From: an uncultured Porphyromonadaceae bacterium
GTDB lineage: Bacteria; Bacteroidota; Bacteroidia; Bacteroidales; Barnesiellaceae_A
Reading direction: 5' to 3'
DNA length: 53,411 nt
NCBI GenBank assembly: GCA_900542255.1
Contig: UQMR01000005.1
Span: forward strand, 1-53,411
Shown: one piece after another, positions 1 to 7,732 of the stretch
Position numbering within the stretch: the stretch's first letter is position 1
Layout: each line of letters starts with the position of its first letter
Made by a program: the position numbers and the translations under genes
The notes under the pieces: model-generated
What the model was told of the DNA's origin: nothing
Database searches by the model: none
The model's input: only the letters and a program-made list of their open reading frames with translations

Positions 1-1
1 T

Positions 2-634
2 CTGAATGCGCTGCAAAGCTACTACCAGCAGATAAACACCGCTGCCGAGACGTTGGGCATAAGCACGCCGGCCGACTGGTTCCAGATTTTGTTTCGCCTG
101 CCCGACACGCTGCAAACCGAAACTCCCGAACTGAGCGACGAAGAAACCACGGCTCTCGACAAAGCGGTAGCGCTGGCCATAGACCAACTTGTCGCATTCC
201 GCACACAAGAGGGCCGATGTCTGCAAGATATCTTCACGCAAAAAGTCACCAATATAGCCGCCCTGCTCAAAGAAGTGGAGATATACGAACAGGAGCGGAT
301 AGAGAAGATAAAAGGCCGTATCGTTGACGGATTGTCCAAAATAAAGGAAATCGACTACGACAAGAATCGTCTCGAACAAGAGATGATATACTATATCGAA
401 AAATTGGATATCAACGAAGAGAAACACCGCCTCGACAACCACCTGCGCTACTTCATGGAGACCATGGAGAGCGGCCACGGGCAAGGCAAGAAGCTGGGAT
501 TCATCGCCCAGGAGATGGGACGCGAGATAAACACGCTGGGTTCTAAGGCAAATCATGCCGAGATGCAACGCATCGTAGTGCGCATGAAAGACGAGCTGGA
601 ACAGATAAAAGAACAAGTACTCAACATAATGTAG
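2..634 (+). CDS. yicC: YicC family protein, C-terminal part (5' end outside window)
   Basis: The reading frame is open from base 2, so the gene starts upstream of the window and only about the last 210 residues are seen. The C-terminus has the hallmark of the YicC/DUF1732 family: the stretch around LDINEEKHRLDNHL followed by GKKLGFIAQEMGREINTLGSKA and an acidic, coiled-coil-like end. E. coli YicC has been linked to RNA turnover as an endoribonuclease; that role is known for the family and not shown here. It sits 8 bases before gmk, the same yicC-gmk order found in many bacteria. An internal TTG at 53 is not a plausible start because homology extends upstream of it. Confidence 0.9.
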   Translation: MNALQSYYQQINTAAETLGISTPADWFQILFRLPDTLQTETPELSDEETTALDKAVALAIDQLVAFRTQEGRCLQDIFTQKVTNIAALLKEVEIYEQERIEKIKGRIVDGLSKIKEIDYDKNRLEQEMIYYIEKLDINEEKHRLDNHLRYFMETMESGHGQGKKLGFIAQEMGREINTLGSKANHAEMQRIVVRMKDELEQIKEQVLNIM

Positions 635-642
635 CAACTGTT

Positions 643-1215
643 ATGGAGAAAAAAGGCAAGCTTATCATTTTTTCGGCGCCCTCGGGCTCGGGCAAATCGA
701 CCCTCATTCAGTATCTCATGCAACAAGGGATGCCGTTGTCGTTCTCGGTATCGGCAACCAGCCGCCAGCCAAGAGGCACCGAGCAAAACGGAAAAGATTA
801 CTATTTCATGAGTACCGAAGAGTTTCGCGAGCACATAGGCAACGGCGATTTTCTGGAATACGAAGAGGTATATCCCGGCAAATACTACGGCACGCTGAAA
901 AGCGAGGTAGAACGCCTGCGCCAAAGCAACCGCCACGTCATATTTGACGTCGATGTGGTAGGCGGGCTCAACATCAAGCGCTTCTACGGCCATGACGCCC
1001 TCTCTATATTCATAAAACCGCCCAGCGTAGACGTATTGCATGAGCGACTTGTGAAACGGGGTACCGATGCTCCCGAGGTAATCACCACCCGCATTGCCAA
1101 AGCCGTGCAGGAGTTGTCGTATGCGCCGCAATTCGATAAAATCGTCGTCAACGATGTGCTGGAAAAAGCCCAGGAGCAAGTCATAGAAATCGTTACGGAA
1201 TTTATCAATTCATAA
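643..1215 (+). CDS. gmk: Guanylate kinase
   Basis: This cytosolic enzyme phosphorylates GMP to GDP with ATP in purine nucleotide synthesis and salvage. The 190-residue product has the family's usual length. The P-loop SAPSGSGKST lies at residues 11-20, and the GMP-binding part with SRQPRGTEQNGKDYYF follows at about residues 40-55. The ATG at 643 comes 8 bases after the yicC stop and nadD starts 2 bases after its end, so it is probably co-transcribed with both. Nothing is missing and the call is firm. Confidence 0.97.
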   Translation: MEKKGKLIIFSAPSGSGKSTLIQYLMQQGMPLSFSVSATSRQPRGTEQNGKDYYFMSTEEFREHIGNGDFLEYEEVYPGKYYGTLKSEVERLRQSNRHVIFDVDVVGGLNIKRFYGHDALSIFIKPPSVDVLHERLVKRGTDAPEVITTRIAKAVQELSYAPQFDKIVVNDVLEKAQEQVIEIVTEFINS

Positions 1216-1217
1216 TC

Positions 1218-1793
1218 ATGAAGATAGGTGTTTTCTCAGGCTCGTTCAATCCCATACACATGGGGCATCTCATGTTGGCCTCATACCTTGCCGAGTATGA
1301 AGGATTCGACGAAGTGTGGATGAGCGTAACGCCGCACAATCCGGTGAGAGAACGCACTACTCCCGACGGCGACCGCCACCGCTGCGAGATGTTGAAGCTG
1401 GCCATAAGCTCCCAACGCAAGATACGCTACTGCGATATAGAGTTTTCGCTGCCGCAACCCTCTTATACGATAGTGTTGCTCGATACACTTCGCGAGAAAT
1501 ACCCCGGAAATACTTTCGTACTGATTATCGGTGCCGACAACTGGATTATCTTCGACCGCTGGAAAGAGAGCCGCCGTATTATCGAGGAGTATGGTGTGTG
1601 CGTATATCCGCGTATGGGCTACGAGATAGATGCCGATGCCCTGCCGCAACAGGTAAGCTATGCACGCGCCCCCATCGTGGAACTATCGTCGACATGGATA
1701 CGTAACGGCATTGCCGAAGGACACAATATGAATACATTTCTTCCCGAAGGCGTATATGATTATATATGCCATAACCAATTATACCGCAAATAG
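1218..1793 (+). CDS. nadD: Nicotinate-nucleotide adenylyltransferase
   Basis: The enzyme transfers AMP from ATP to nicotinate mononucleotide, making deamido-NAD in NAD biosynthesis. The nucleotidyltransferase signature GSFNPIHMGH is at residues 8-17 with the two ATP-binding histidines H14 and H17, and the second family motif, SSTWIRNGI, lies near residue 157. The length of 191 residues is typical. It starts 2 bases after gmk and the DUF5063 gene follows 3 bases after its stop, so the genes are tightly packed in one operon. Confidence 0.96.
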   Translation: MKIGVFSGSFNPIHMGHLMLASYLAEYEGFDEVWMSVTPHNPVRERTTPDGDRHRCEMLKLAISSQRKIRYCDIEFSLPQPSYTIVLLDTLREKYPGNTFVLIIGADNWIIFDRWKESRRIIEEYGVCVYPRMGYEIDADALPQQVSYARAPIVELSSTWIRNGIAEGHNMNTFLPEGVYDYICHNQLYRK

Positions 1794-1796
1794 AAG

Positions 1797-2396
1797 ATGG
1801 ACGAAAGAGTATACTCGAAAGAGATTGTAGAGTTTGTCACCGTAGGGGTGGAATTCTGCGGATGGGTAGAGCGAAGCGCCGAAACCGACAGGCGCAATTT
1901 CCTGCTTACCCTCACACGTATATTACCCTTGCTCTACCTGAAAGCCTCGCTGCTTCCCGCCGACGAGACCGAGGAGGATGACCTCCTGGCCGGTTATGTC
2001 ACTGAGGAGCAATACGAATACCTGCGTAGCACTATGGGCAATCTCTTGGGAAAAGATGACGACTACCTCGAAGTGTTCGATGCCGACATGGCTTACAGCG
2101 ACACCCCTATCGCAGCTTCTATCTCAGAGGGAATTGCCGATATATACCAAGATATACGCGACCTTCTCGAAGTGTACCGCTATGGCAACGAAACCATGTC
2201 GCGCATAGCGATAAGCCGGTGCAGAGAAAATTTCGCCACGTATTGGGGACAGAAACTGGTAAACATCATGCGACCGCTCCACGGCTTGTGCTATGGCCAT
2301 GAAACCGAGGATGATGCCGAGGAATACACCGCTCACGAGCAGGAACATCACGATTGTGAAGACCCGCATTGTCACCATCACCACCACATGTCGTAA
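1797..2396 (+). CDS. DUF5063 family protein with histidine-rich tail
   Basis: The 199-residue soluble protein matches the uncharacterised DUF5063 family by the N-terminal pattern VEFVTVGVEFCGWVE and the central YLEVFDADMAYSD. No catalytic motif is recognised. The last 30 residues are an acidic/histidine tail (HEQEHH, then C, PHC and five histidines in a row) that looks able to bind a soft metal such as nickel or zinc; this is inference. It follows nadD by 3 bases and precedes the exonuclease gene by 13 bases, so it belongs to the same operon. The function is unknown. Confidence 0.85.
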   Translation: MDERVYSKEIVEFVTVGVEFCGWVERSAETDRRNFLLTLTRILPLLYLKASLLPADETEEDDLLAGYVTEEQYEYLRSTMGNLLGKDDDYLEVFDADMAYSDTPIAASISEGIADIYQDIRDLLEVYRYGNETMSRIAISRCRENFATYWGQKLVNIMRPLHGLCYGHETEDDAEEYTAHEQEHHDCEDPHCHHHHHMS

Positions 2397-2409
2397 GCAA
2401 CAACAAAAT

Positions 2410-3057
2410 ATGATAACACTGCAACCCCACGCCAGCATAGACAAGGAGACTGTCAACGGACTGCCTATCGAGAGCTTCAACGGCACAATACACGTCGTAG
2501 AGACACCCGAGGCCGCCGAGGCCGCCATAGCGACTTTGCGGCAGGCCACTATGCTGGGAATAGACACCGAAACGAAACCCTCTTTTCGGAAAGGCAAAAC
2601 AAACAAGGTATCACTGATACAAATTGCCACCGAAAACGAATGTTTCCTCTTCCGGATAAACAAAATAGGATTCCCCCCCGAATTACGCGACCTGTTTACC
2701 AACCCCCGGTTACAAAAGATAGGGCTCTCACTCAAAGACGACTTCTCGGTATTGCACCGCGTTGAGGACTTCAAGCCCCAGAACTATATCGAGTTGCAGA
2801 CCCTCGCCAAGCAGTACGGCATAGCCGACATGAGTTTGCAGAAGATATATGCCATTATCTTCGGCAAGAAAATCTCGAAAGCCCAACGGCTCTCCAACTG
2901 GGAAGCCCCCACCCTCTCGGTCCCCCAGCAATACTATGCCGCACTCGATGCCTGGGCTTGCTTGCACATATATAACGCCCTGTTACAAAAGGAACCGTTT
3001 TATATCAACTCATTGCCTCTCCCCGACAGGAAAGAAGAAAAAAACTCCATCATATAA
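2410..3057 (+). CDS. 3'-5' exonuclease of the RNase D / WRN-exonuclease (DEDDy) type
   Basis: This 215-residue single-domain protein carries the DEDDy exonuclease residues: D52 and E54 in IDTET, D110/D111 in SLKDDF, and Y176-x3-D180 in YYAALD. It lacks the HRDC domains of RNase D and resembles the short 3'-5' exonuclease-domain proteins common in Bacteroidota. RNA or DNA as substrate cannot be decided. The ATG at 2410 was chosen because the frame upstream (from 2293) runs through the previous gene and encodes low-complexity sequence. It follows the DUF5063 gene closely. Confidence 0.88.
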   Translation: MITLQPHASIDKETVNGLPIESFNGTIHVVETPEAAEAAIATLRQATMLGIDTETKPSFRKGKTNKVSLIQIATENECFLFRINKIGFPPELRDLFTNPRLQKIGLSLKDDFSVLHRVEDFKPQNYIELQTLAKQYGIADMSLQKIYAIIFGKKISKAQRLSNWEAPTLSVPQQYYAALDAWACLHIYNALLQKEPFYINSLPLPDRKEEKNSII

Positions 3058-3068
3058 AAGTTACAATC

Positions 3069-3365
3069 ATGAAACACTTAAAAAAATCTATCTTTATCCC
3101 CGCCATGCTTCTGATATATCTCATCGTCATGGCATTTATGGGTCGAAATATACTCAAAGAAGGTGAAGTTTTGGAATATTTCGGTATCATTTTCGTATCG
3201 CTGCTCTGCATAGTGGGATTGTACTATACCCTGCGCGCACAAGAACGCGCCCGTGCACGCCGACAAGAAGAGATGCAAAAACAGGAAGAAGAACGCATCG
3301 CTTCGCCGATAGAAGAGAACAACTCCGGGGAAGAGAACCCCACGCAGGAGAAACAAGAGAAATAA
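3069..3365 (+). CDS. Small two-helix membrane protein, function unknown
   Basis: The 98-residue product has two predicted membrane helices (about residues 9-26 and 37-54) followed by a charged tail rich in R, E, Q and K that ends in a Glu/Asn-rich stretch. No family was recognised. It lies 11 bases after the exonuclease gene and 37 bases before the monooxygenase-fold gene, so it is probably co-transcribed. The charged C-terminal tail probably faces the cytoplasm because of its arginine cluster next to helix two. The gene is supported by its spacing and plausible composition only. Confidence 0.7.
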   Translation: MKHLKKSIFIPAMLLIYLIVMAFMGRNILKEGEVLEYFGIIFVSLLCIVGLYYTLRAQERARARRQEEMQKQEEERIASPIEENNSGEENPTQEKQEK

Positions 3366-3402
3366 CAGTTTCGTAACATAAACCTCTCAAATTTATACAA
3401 CA

Positions 3403-3678
3403 ATGATAAGGCTAAATGTTTTTATGGAAGTCAGCGCCGACAAGCGCGACACCGTTGTTGAGATAGCCAAAGAATTGGTAAAACACTCACTGCAAGACAA
3501 TGGTTGCATAGCTTATGACCTATACGAAAGCGCAACCCGCCGCAATACGCTGATGATATGCGAAACATGGAAAGATCATGAGGCTTTGAAGGCTCACGAA
3601 CAATCGGAACATTTCACCTCATTGGTTCCACGGCTCGAAGAAATGAGCAACATGAAACTCGAGAAGTTCGAATTTTGA
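3403..3678 (+). CDS. Antibiotic-biosynthesis-monooxygenase (ABM/YgiN-like) domain protein
   Basis: The 91-residue protein is a single ferredoxin-like ABM domain: the pattern GCIAYDLYES, then MICETWKDHEALKAHEQSEHF and the C-terminal KLEKFEF match the YgiN-type quinol monooxygenase family. Such proteins are small cytosolic dimers acting on quinols or other small aromatic compounds; the substrate here is unknown. It is the last gene before the hairpin at 3701-3747, which closes the operon that begins upstream of the window. Confidence 0.88.
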   Translation: MIRLNVFMEVSADKRDTVVEIAKELVKHSLQDNGCIAYDLYESATRRNTLMICETWKDHEALKAHEQSEHFTSLVPRLEEMSNMKLEKFEF

Positions 3679-3700
3679 GACTTCTCATAACACCTTCATC

Positions 3701-3747
3701 ATACAATAACCGCCTTGCTGCCGGGTGCAGCAAGGCGGTTATTGTAT
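3701..3747. terminator. Bidirectional hairpin terminator
   Basis: A perfect 20-base-pair inverted repeat (3701-3720 and 3728-3747) with a 7-base loop lies between the convergent ABM-domain gene and lptB. The AT-rich stem base can supply a weak U-tract in both directions. Confidence 0.8.
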
Positions 3748-3814
3748 GGTCTATTATGCGCGAATGCGGAGCAAATAGAAATTATTCGACCCCCTTCGCA
3801 AACCGATGCGACTA

Positions 3815-4615
3815 TCAGTCGAAACTCTTGCGTCTGAAAACGAAACTGCGGCCGAGATATTTCTCACGCACGATGGGATTCTCGGCAAGCTCCTCTGAGG
3901 TACCCTGGAAGAGTATCTTACCCTCAAAAAGCAGATAAGCACGGTCGGTAATACTCAGCGTTTCGGGTGCATTGTGGTCGGTGATAAGAATACCTATATT
4001 CTTCTCCTTCAACTTATACACTATCTTCTGTATATCCTCTACCGCAATAGGATCGACACCGGCAAATGGCTCATCGAGCATGATAAACTGGGGGTCTATC
4101 GCCAAGCAGCGGGCTATCTCGGTACGGCGACGCTCTCCACCCGAAAGCTGGTCTCCCAGATTCTTGCGCACCTTGCCGAGACTAAATTCGGCAATGAGAC
4201 TTTCCAGCTTTTCGCGTTGGTACTCGGGGGTAGTATTCGTCATCTCTAAGACGGCCCGTATATTGTCTTCGACCGAGAGTTTGCGAAATACCGACGGCTC
4301 CTGTGCCAGATAGCCGATACCGTGCTGGGCACGCTTATATACAGGATACTCTGTGATATCGAGGTCGTTGATATAGATGTGCCCTTCGTTGGGGGTAACA
4401 AGCCCGGTGGTCATATAAAAGGTGGTGGTCTTGCCGGCACCGTTGGGGCCTAACAATCCCACGATTTCGCCCTGCGTCACATTGATAGAGACATGGTTGA
4501 CAACCGTACGCTGGCGATATTTCTTCACCAAATCGCTGGTGCGCAACACCATGCCGCCTTCGCTACGCACAGCGCCGACCGATTCCTCGTTACTCGTTTT
4601 GTCTGACACACTCAT
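3815..4615 (-). CDS. lptB: LPS export ABC transporter ATP-binding protein LptB
   Basis: LptB is the cytoplasmic ATPase that powers lipopolysaccharide extraction by LptFG and transport over the Lpt bridge. Walker A GPNGAGKT is at residues 56-63, the LSGGERRR signature follows, and Walker B with FIMLDEPFAGVDP is intact. The ATG at 4615 gives 266 residues, about 20 more than usual at the N-terminus; M22 (MVLRTSDL) is an alternative start. A TATCTTTG box lies 20 bases upstream of 4615 and supports that start, because the frame further upstream (to 4756) would run through the promoter. It is divergent from mlaE. Confidence 0.95.
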   Translation of the reverse strand: MSVSDKTSNEESVGAVRSEGGMVLRTSDLVKKYRQRTVVNHVSINVTQGEIVGLLGPNGAGKTTTFYMTTGLVTPNEGHIYINDLDITEYPVYKRAQHGIGYLAQEPSVFRKLSVEDNIRAVLEMTNTTPEYQREKLESLIAEFSLGKVRKNLGDQLSGGERRRTEIARCLAIDPQFIMLDEPFAGVDPIAVEDIQKIVYKLKEKNIGILITDHNAPETLSITDRAYLLFEGKILFQGTSEELAENPIVREKYLGRSFVFRRKSFD

Positions 4616-4635
4616 ACTTATAAGTTTTTCGTGTG

Positions 4636-4643
4636 CAAAGATA
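4636..4643 (-). promoter_or_regulatory. -7 promoter box for lptB
   Basis: TATCTTTG on the minus strand matches the Bacteroidota -7 consensus TAnnTTTG, 20 bases before the lptB ATG. Confidence 0.65.
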
Positions 4644-4764
4644 ATACAATCGCAGGCAAAATAAAAAGGCGCAGCTTTAATTTCTTTGCCGCATGCAGCA
4701 GCCGGCGGAAAGCTATTTGCAACACATAAAAGAGGCAGCCCAAGAGAATGCCACAAAAAATTAT

Positions 4765-4772
4765 TACATTTG
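4765..4772 (+). promoter_or_regulatory. -7 promoter box for mlaE-mlaF
   Basis: TACATTTG matches the TAnnTTTG consensus 29 bases before the mlaE ATG. No clear -33 TTTG was found. Confidence 0.65.
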
Positions 4773-4801
4773 CAGGTTATTAATGTAATCCGATAGATTA
4801 T

Positions 4802-5548
4802 ATGCTACACAACTCTCTTAAAAATTTCGGAAGCTACGCACATCTGATGGGGCGCACATTCAGCCGCCCCGACCGGTGGAAGGAGTTTCTCAAATGTTAT
4901 ATCGACGAAATATACAAGCTGGGGGTCAACTCCATCCCTATCGTCATCATCATATCGCTCTTTATCGGTGCGGTTATCGCCATTCAGATGCAACTGAATA
5001 TCGTATCGCCTCTATTACCCAAATATACGGTAGGAGTAGCCACCCGAGAAATCATCCTACTCGAATTTTCATCGACCATGCTGGCCTTGATACTATCGGG
5101 TAAAGTAGGCTCGAATATCGCATCGGAGATAGGTGCCATGCGCGTTACAGAACAAATAGACGCACTCGAAATCATGGGCATCAACAGTGCCAACTACATC
5201 ATATTGCCCAAAATTGCCGGTATGGTAACGTTTATGCCGGTGCTTGTCATTTTCAGTATGGCAACAGGCATTTTAGGAGGCTATGCCATTGCCGTACTCA
5301 CCGGCATCATCTCCATATCGGTACTCACGTATGGCATCCAGGCCTTTTTCAATGAGTTTTATATATGGTATGCCCTCTTCAAATCGCTCTTCTTTGCATA
5401 TATCATAAGCAGTATTGCTTCGTTCTACGGATACACGGTGAAAGGCGGTTCGTTGCAAGTAGGTAAGGCAAGCACCAACGCAGTTGTGGTGAGCAGCGTA
5501 ATGATACTGCTTATAGATGTAATAATCACACAAATCATGATGGGATGA
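4802..5548 (+). CDS. mlaE: MlaE-type ABC transporter permease
   Basis: This 248-residue inner-membrane permease belongs to the MlaE/TTG2B family, which moves phospholipids between inner and outer membrane with MlaF, MlaD and MlaB. About five membrane helices are visible, and the family pattern GKVGSNIASEIGAMRVTEQIDALEIMGI lies at residues 100-127, with a helix-breaking coupling segment. Its stop overlaps the mlaF start in an ATGA, showing translational coupling. No mlaD or mlaB gene follows in this window; the partner proteins must be encoded elsewhere. Confidence 0.93.
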   Translation: MLHNSLKNFGSYAHLMGRTFSRPDRWKEFLKCYIDEIYKLGVNSIPIVIIISLFIGAVIAIQMQLNIVSPLLPKYTVGVATREIILLEFSSTMLALILSGKVGSNIASEIGAMRVTEQIDALEIMGINSANYIILPKIAGMVTFMPVLVIFSMATGILGGYAIAVLTGIISISVLTYGIQAFFNEFYIWYALFKSLFFAYIISSIASFYGYTVKGGSLQVGKASTNAVVVSSVMILLIDVIITQIMMG

Positions 5549-6312
5549 TAGAGATAAAACATATCAACAAATCGTTCGAGGGAAAACAGGTGCTGTATGA
5601 TATTTCGGCACAATTCTACGAAGGGAAAACCAACCTGATAATAGGACAAAGCGGCTCGGGCAAAACGGTACTCGTAAAATCTATCGTAGGTCTCATGCGG
5701 CCCGAATCGGGCGAAATTCTCTACGACGGACGCAACAGCATGGCGATGAAACCCTCGCAAATAAAGGCTTTGCGAAAGGAGATAGGCATGTTGTTCCAGG
5801 GGTCGGCCCTGTTCGACTCGGAAACCGTCCTCGGCAATGTAATTTTCCCTTTGAAAATGTATACCCGCGACAGCTATGCCGCCTGCAAGAAAAGAGCAGA
5901 ATTTTGCTTAGACCGTGTAAACCTGCATGGTGTAAATGACCTCTACCCCTCTGAAATAAGCGGCGGTATGCAGAAACGTGTGGCCATAGCGCGGGCCATA
6001 GCCCTCAATCCCAAATATCTGTTCTGCGACGAGCCCAACTCGGGCTTAGACCCCAAGACTTCTCTTGTTATAGACGAGTTGCTAAGTGACATCACCCATG
6101 AGTATAAAATGACCACAATCATCAACACGCACGATATGAACTCGGTATTGGGCATCGGCGAGAATATCATCTTTATACGTAAAGGGCACAAAGAGTGGGT
6201 AGGGACCCGCGACGAAATAACGACTTGCGACAATACGGCTCTTGAAGATTTTGTATTCGCCACTCCCCTATTCAAAGAGGTAAAACATTATCTGGCAGAG
6301 CACGGCAAATAG
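5545..6312 (+). CDS. mlaF: MlaF-type ABC transporter ATP-binding protein
   Basis: This is the ATPase partner of the preceding permease in outer-membrane lipid-asymmetry transport. Walker A GQSGSGKT is at residues 34-41, the signature SGGMQKRVAIARAI near residue 138, and Walker B LFCDEPNSGLDP near residue 159; the switch histidine is in INTHDM. The length of 255 residues is normal. The ATG overlaps the mlaE stop by 4 bases (ATGA). A hairpin at 6341-6377 ends the operon. Confidence 0.94.
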   Translation: MIEIKHINKSFEGKQVLYDISAQFYEGKTNLIIGQSGSGKTVLVKSIVGLMRPESGEILYDGRNSMAMKPSQIKALRKEIGMLFQGSALFDSETVLGNVIFPLKMYTRDSYAACKKRAEFCLDRVNLHGVNDLYPSEISGGMQKRVAIARAIALNPKYLFCDEPNSGLDPKTSLVIDELLSDITHEYKMTTIINTHDMNSVLGIGENIIFIRKGHKEWVGTRDEITTCDNTALEDFVFATPLFKEVKHYLAEHGK

Positions 6313-6340
6313 AAAAGATAGAGAAGGACTTATGTGCATA

Positions 6341-6377
6341 AAAAGAGGGAATGGCAAACAACCGTTCCCTCTTTTTT
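6341..6377 (+). terminator. Rho-independent terminator after mlaF
   Basis: An 11-base stem (AAAAGAGGGAA paired with TTCCCTCTTTT) is followed directly by a T run, 28 bases after the mlaF stop. Confidence 0.88.
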
Positions 6378-6494
6378 GTCTTTCTATATGACGACTCTCA
6401 CAGTGCTACCTCACGACCGCTATGCCGCAGCGAGCAGGTCTACGGCATATATCAGAGACAGCCTCTGGCGGGTCGGTAACTAAATTTTTATATT

Positions 6495-7715
6495 ATGGCA
6501 ACAGTAAAAGTAAAAGTAAAACTCCGTCAATCAAAGAAAGATTGCCTATCGGGTACGGTATATTACCAGATGTACCATCACGGCAAAATGCAACAAGTCT
6601 CGTCGGCCATACACATCCCGCCGGTATATTGGGACGCATATTCCAACAGTATATATGGCATACATCTTTCTCGCGACCCCTCGTTACGAGTATTCCAAAA
6701 CCAAATAAATAATGACATGAAACTAATACGGACTATCATCTTGGAGTTTGAGACATCGGGCTCAACCTTTACGGTTAGCGACATTGCCAACCAGTTTCGC
6801 GACATCAGGCAACATACGCTCTTCTTAGAGTATTTCAAGTCGCAAATCGACAGCCTTGCACACAACGAAAAATATGGCACTGCCCGCAACTACAAACGCA
6901 CCTACAAGAGTTTTGCCACATTCTTAAACGGACAAGATATTCCGTTCCACCAATTTAACGAAGAGCTGGTATGCGCATACAATGATTGGCTCACGCAACG
7001 CGGTGTCATAAGGAATACATCATCTTTCTACCTGCGGGTGCTTCGCGCTGTGTATAACAAAGCCATCAAGCAGAAACTCACCCCACAAGCATACCCGTTT
7101 AGGAGCGTTTACACGGGTGTAGACCGCACACGCAAACGAGCCATCAACGAGTCGGCTATACTGAGGCTCAAACATATCGACCTCACCCTTTCGGCTAAAC
7201 TCGCCTTCGCCCGCGACATTTTCATTTTCAGCTACTGCACACGAGGCATGGCATTCATAGATATAGCATTCTTGCGCAAAAAGGACATAGAGAATAACAT
7301 GATATATTATTCGAGACGCAAGACGGGGCAAAGGCTTGCTATATACATAGAACCCTGTATGCGTGAAATCATAAAAAGATATGAACAGGAGACGAATGAC
7401 AGCCCCTATGTATTTCCTATCATCAGGACGACAAACAAGGCGCAGTCGTATAAACAATACCTCACGGCTCTTGGCTGCTATAATAAATATCTCAAAATAT
7501 TGTCGGCCAAGACAGGACTTCCCACCAACTTGTCGTCGTACTGCGCGCGCCACAGCTGGGCGACCGCTGCCCGCAACCACAATATACCGCTGTCGGTAAT
7601 AAGCGCCGGAATGGGACACTCATCGGAAAAGACAACCCAGATATACTTAGACTCCTTAGAGAACTCGATTCTCGACCAAGCAAACAGGCATATTCTTGCC
7701 TCTCTTGAAGTGTAG
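6495..7715 (+). CDS. Tyrosine recombinase / phage-integrase family protein
   Basis: The 406-residue protein has the Bacteroidota recombinase layout: an N-terminal arm-binding part (about 1-65), a SAM-like core-binding domain (about 105-200) and a catalytic domain (about 215-395). Active-site residues are R250 in YCTRGMAF, K276 in SRRKTGQ, R352 in YCARHSWA (with Y349 where many families have His), H375 in GMGHSS and the nucleophile Y384. The YTRGM-type motif occurs in Bacteroides integrases and in DNA invertases that drive phase variation, so either role is possible. It is alone, without transfer or phage genes, and its 3' end abuts a glycosyltransferase lacking its N-terminus. Confidence 0.92.
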   Translation: MATVKVKVKLRQSKKDCLSGTVYYQMYHHGKMQQVSSAIHIPPVYWDAYSNSIYGIHLSRDPSLRVFQNQINNDMKLIRTIILEFETSGSTFTVSDIANQFRDIRQHTLFLEYFKSQIDSLAHNEKYGTARNYKRTYKSFATFLNGQDIPFHQFNEELVCAYNDWLTQRGVIRNTSSFYLRVLRAVYNKAIKQKLTPQAYPFRSVYTGVDRTRKRAINESAILRLKHIDLTLSAKLAFARDIFIFSYCTRGMAFIDIAFLRKKDIENNMIYYSRRKTGQRLAIYIEPCMREIIKRYEQETNDSPYVFPIIRTTNKAQSYKQYLTALGCYNKYLKILSAKTGLPTNLSSYCARHSWATAARNHNIPLSVISAGMGHSSEKTTQIYLDSLENSILDQANRHILASLEV

Positions 7716-7732
7716 TGACTCTACAGAGAGGC
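7698..7732. repeat. 8-bp inverted repeat at the recombinase/glycosyltransferase junction
   Basis: GCCTCTCT (7698-7705) and AGAGAGGC (7725-7732) are perfect inverted copies with a 19-base spacer that itself contains GTAG/CTAC. The repeat spans the recombinase stop codon and the point where recognisable glycosyltransferase sequence begins. It has no U-tract, so it is a weak terminator candidate and could instead be part of a recombination site. The second role is inference. Confidence 0.5.

Noticed and set aside
6388..6483. 31-codon frame before the recombinase gene, considered as a leftover of the missing glycosyltransferase N-terminus
   Set aside because: The translation (MTTLTVLPHDRY...) does not resemble the start of DUF1972 proteins.
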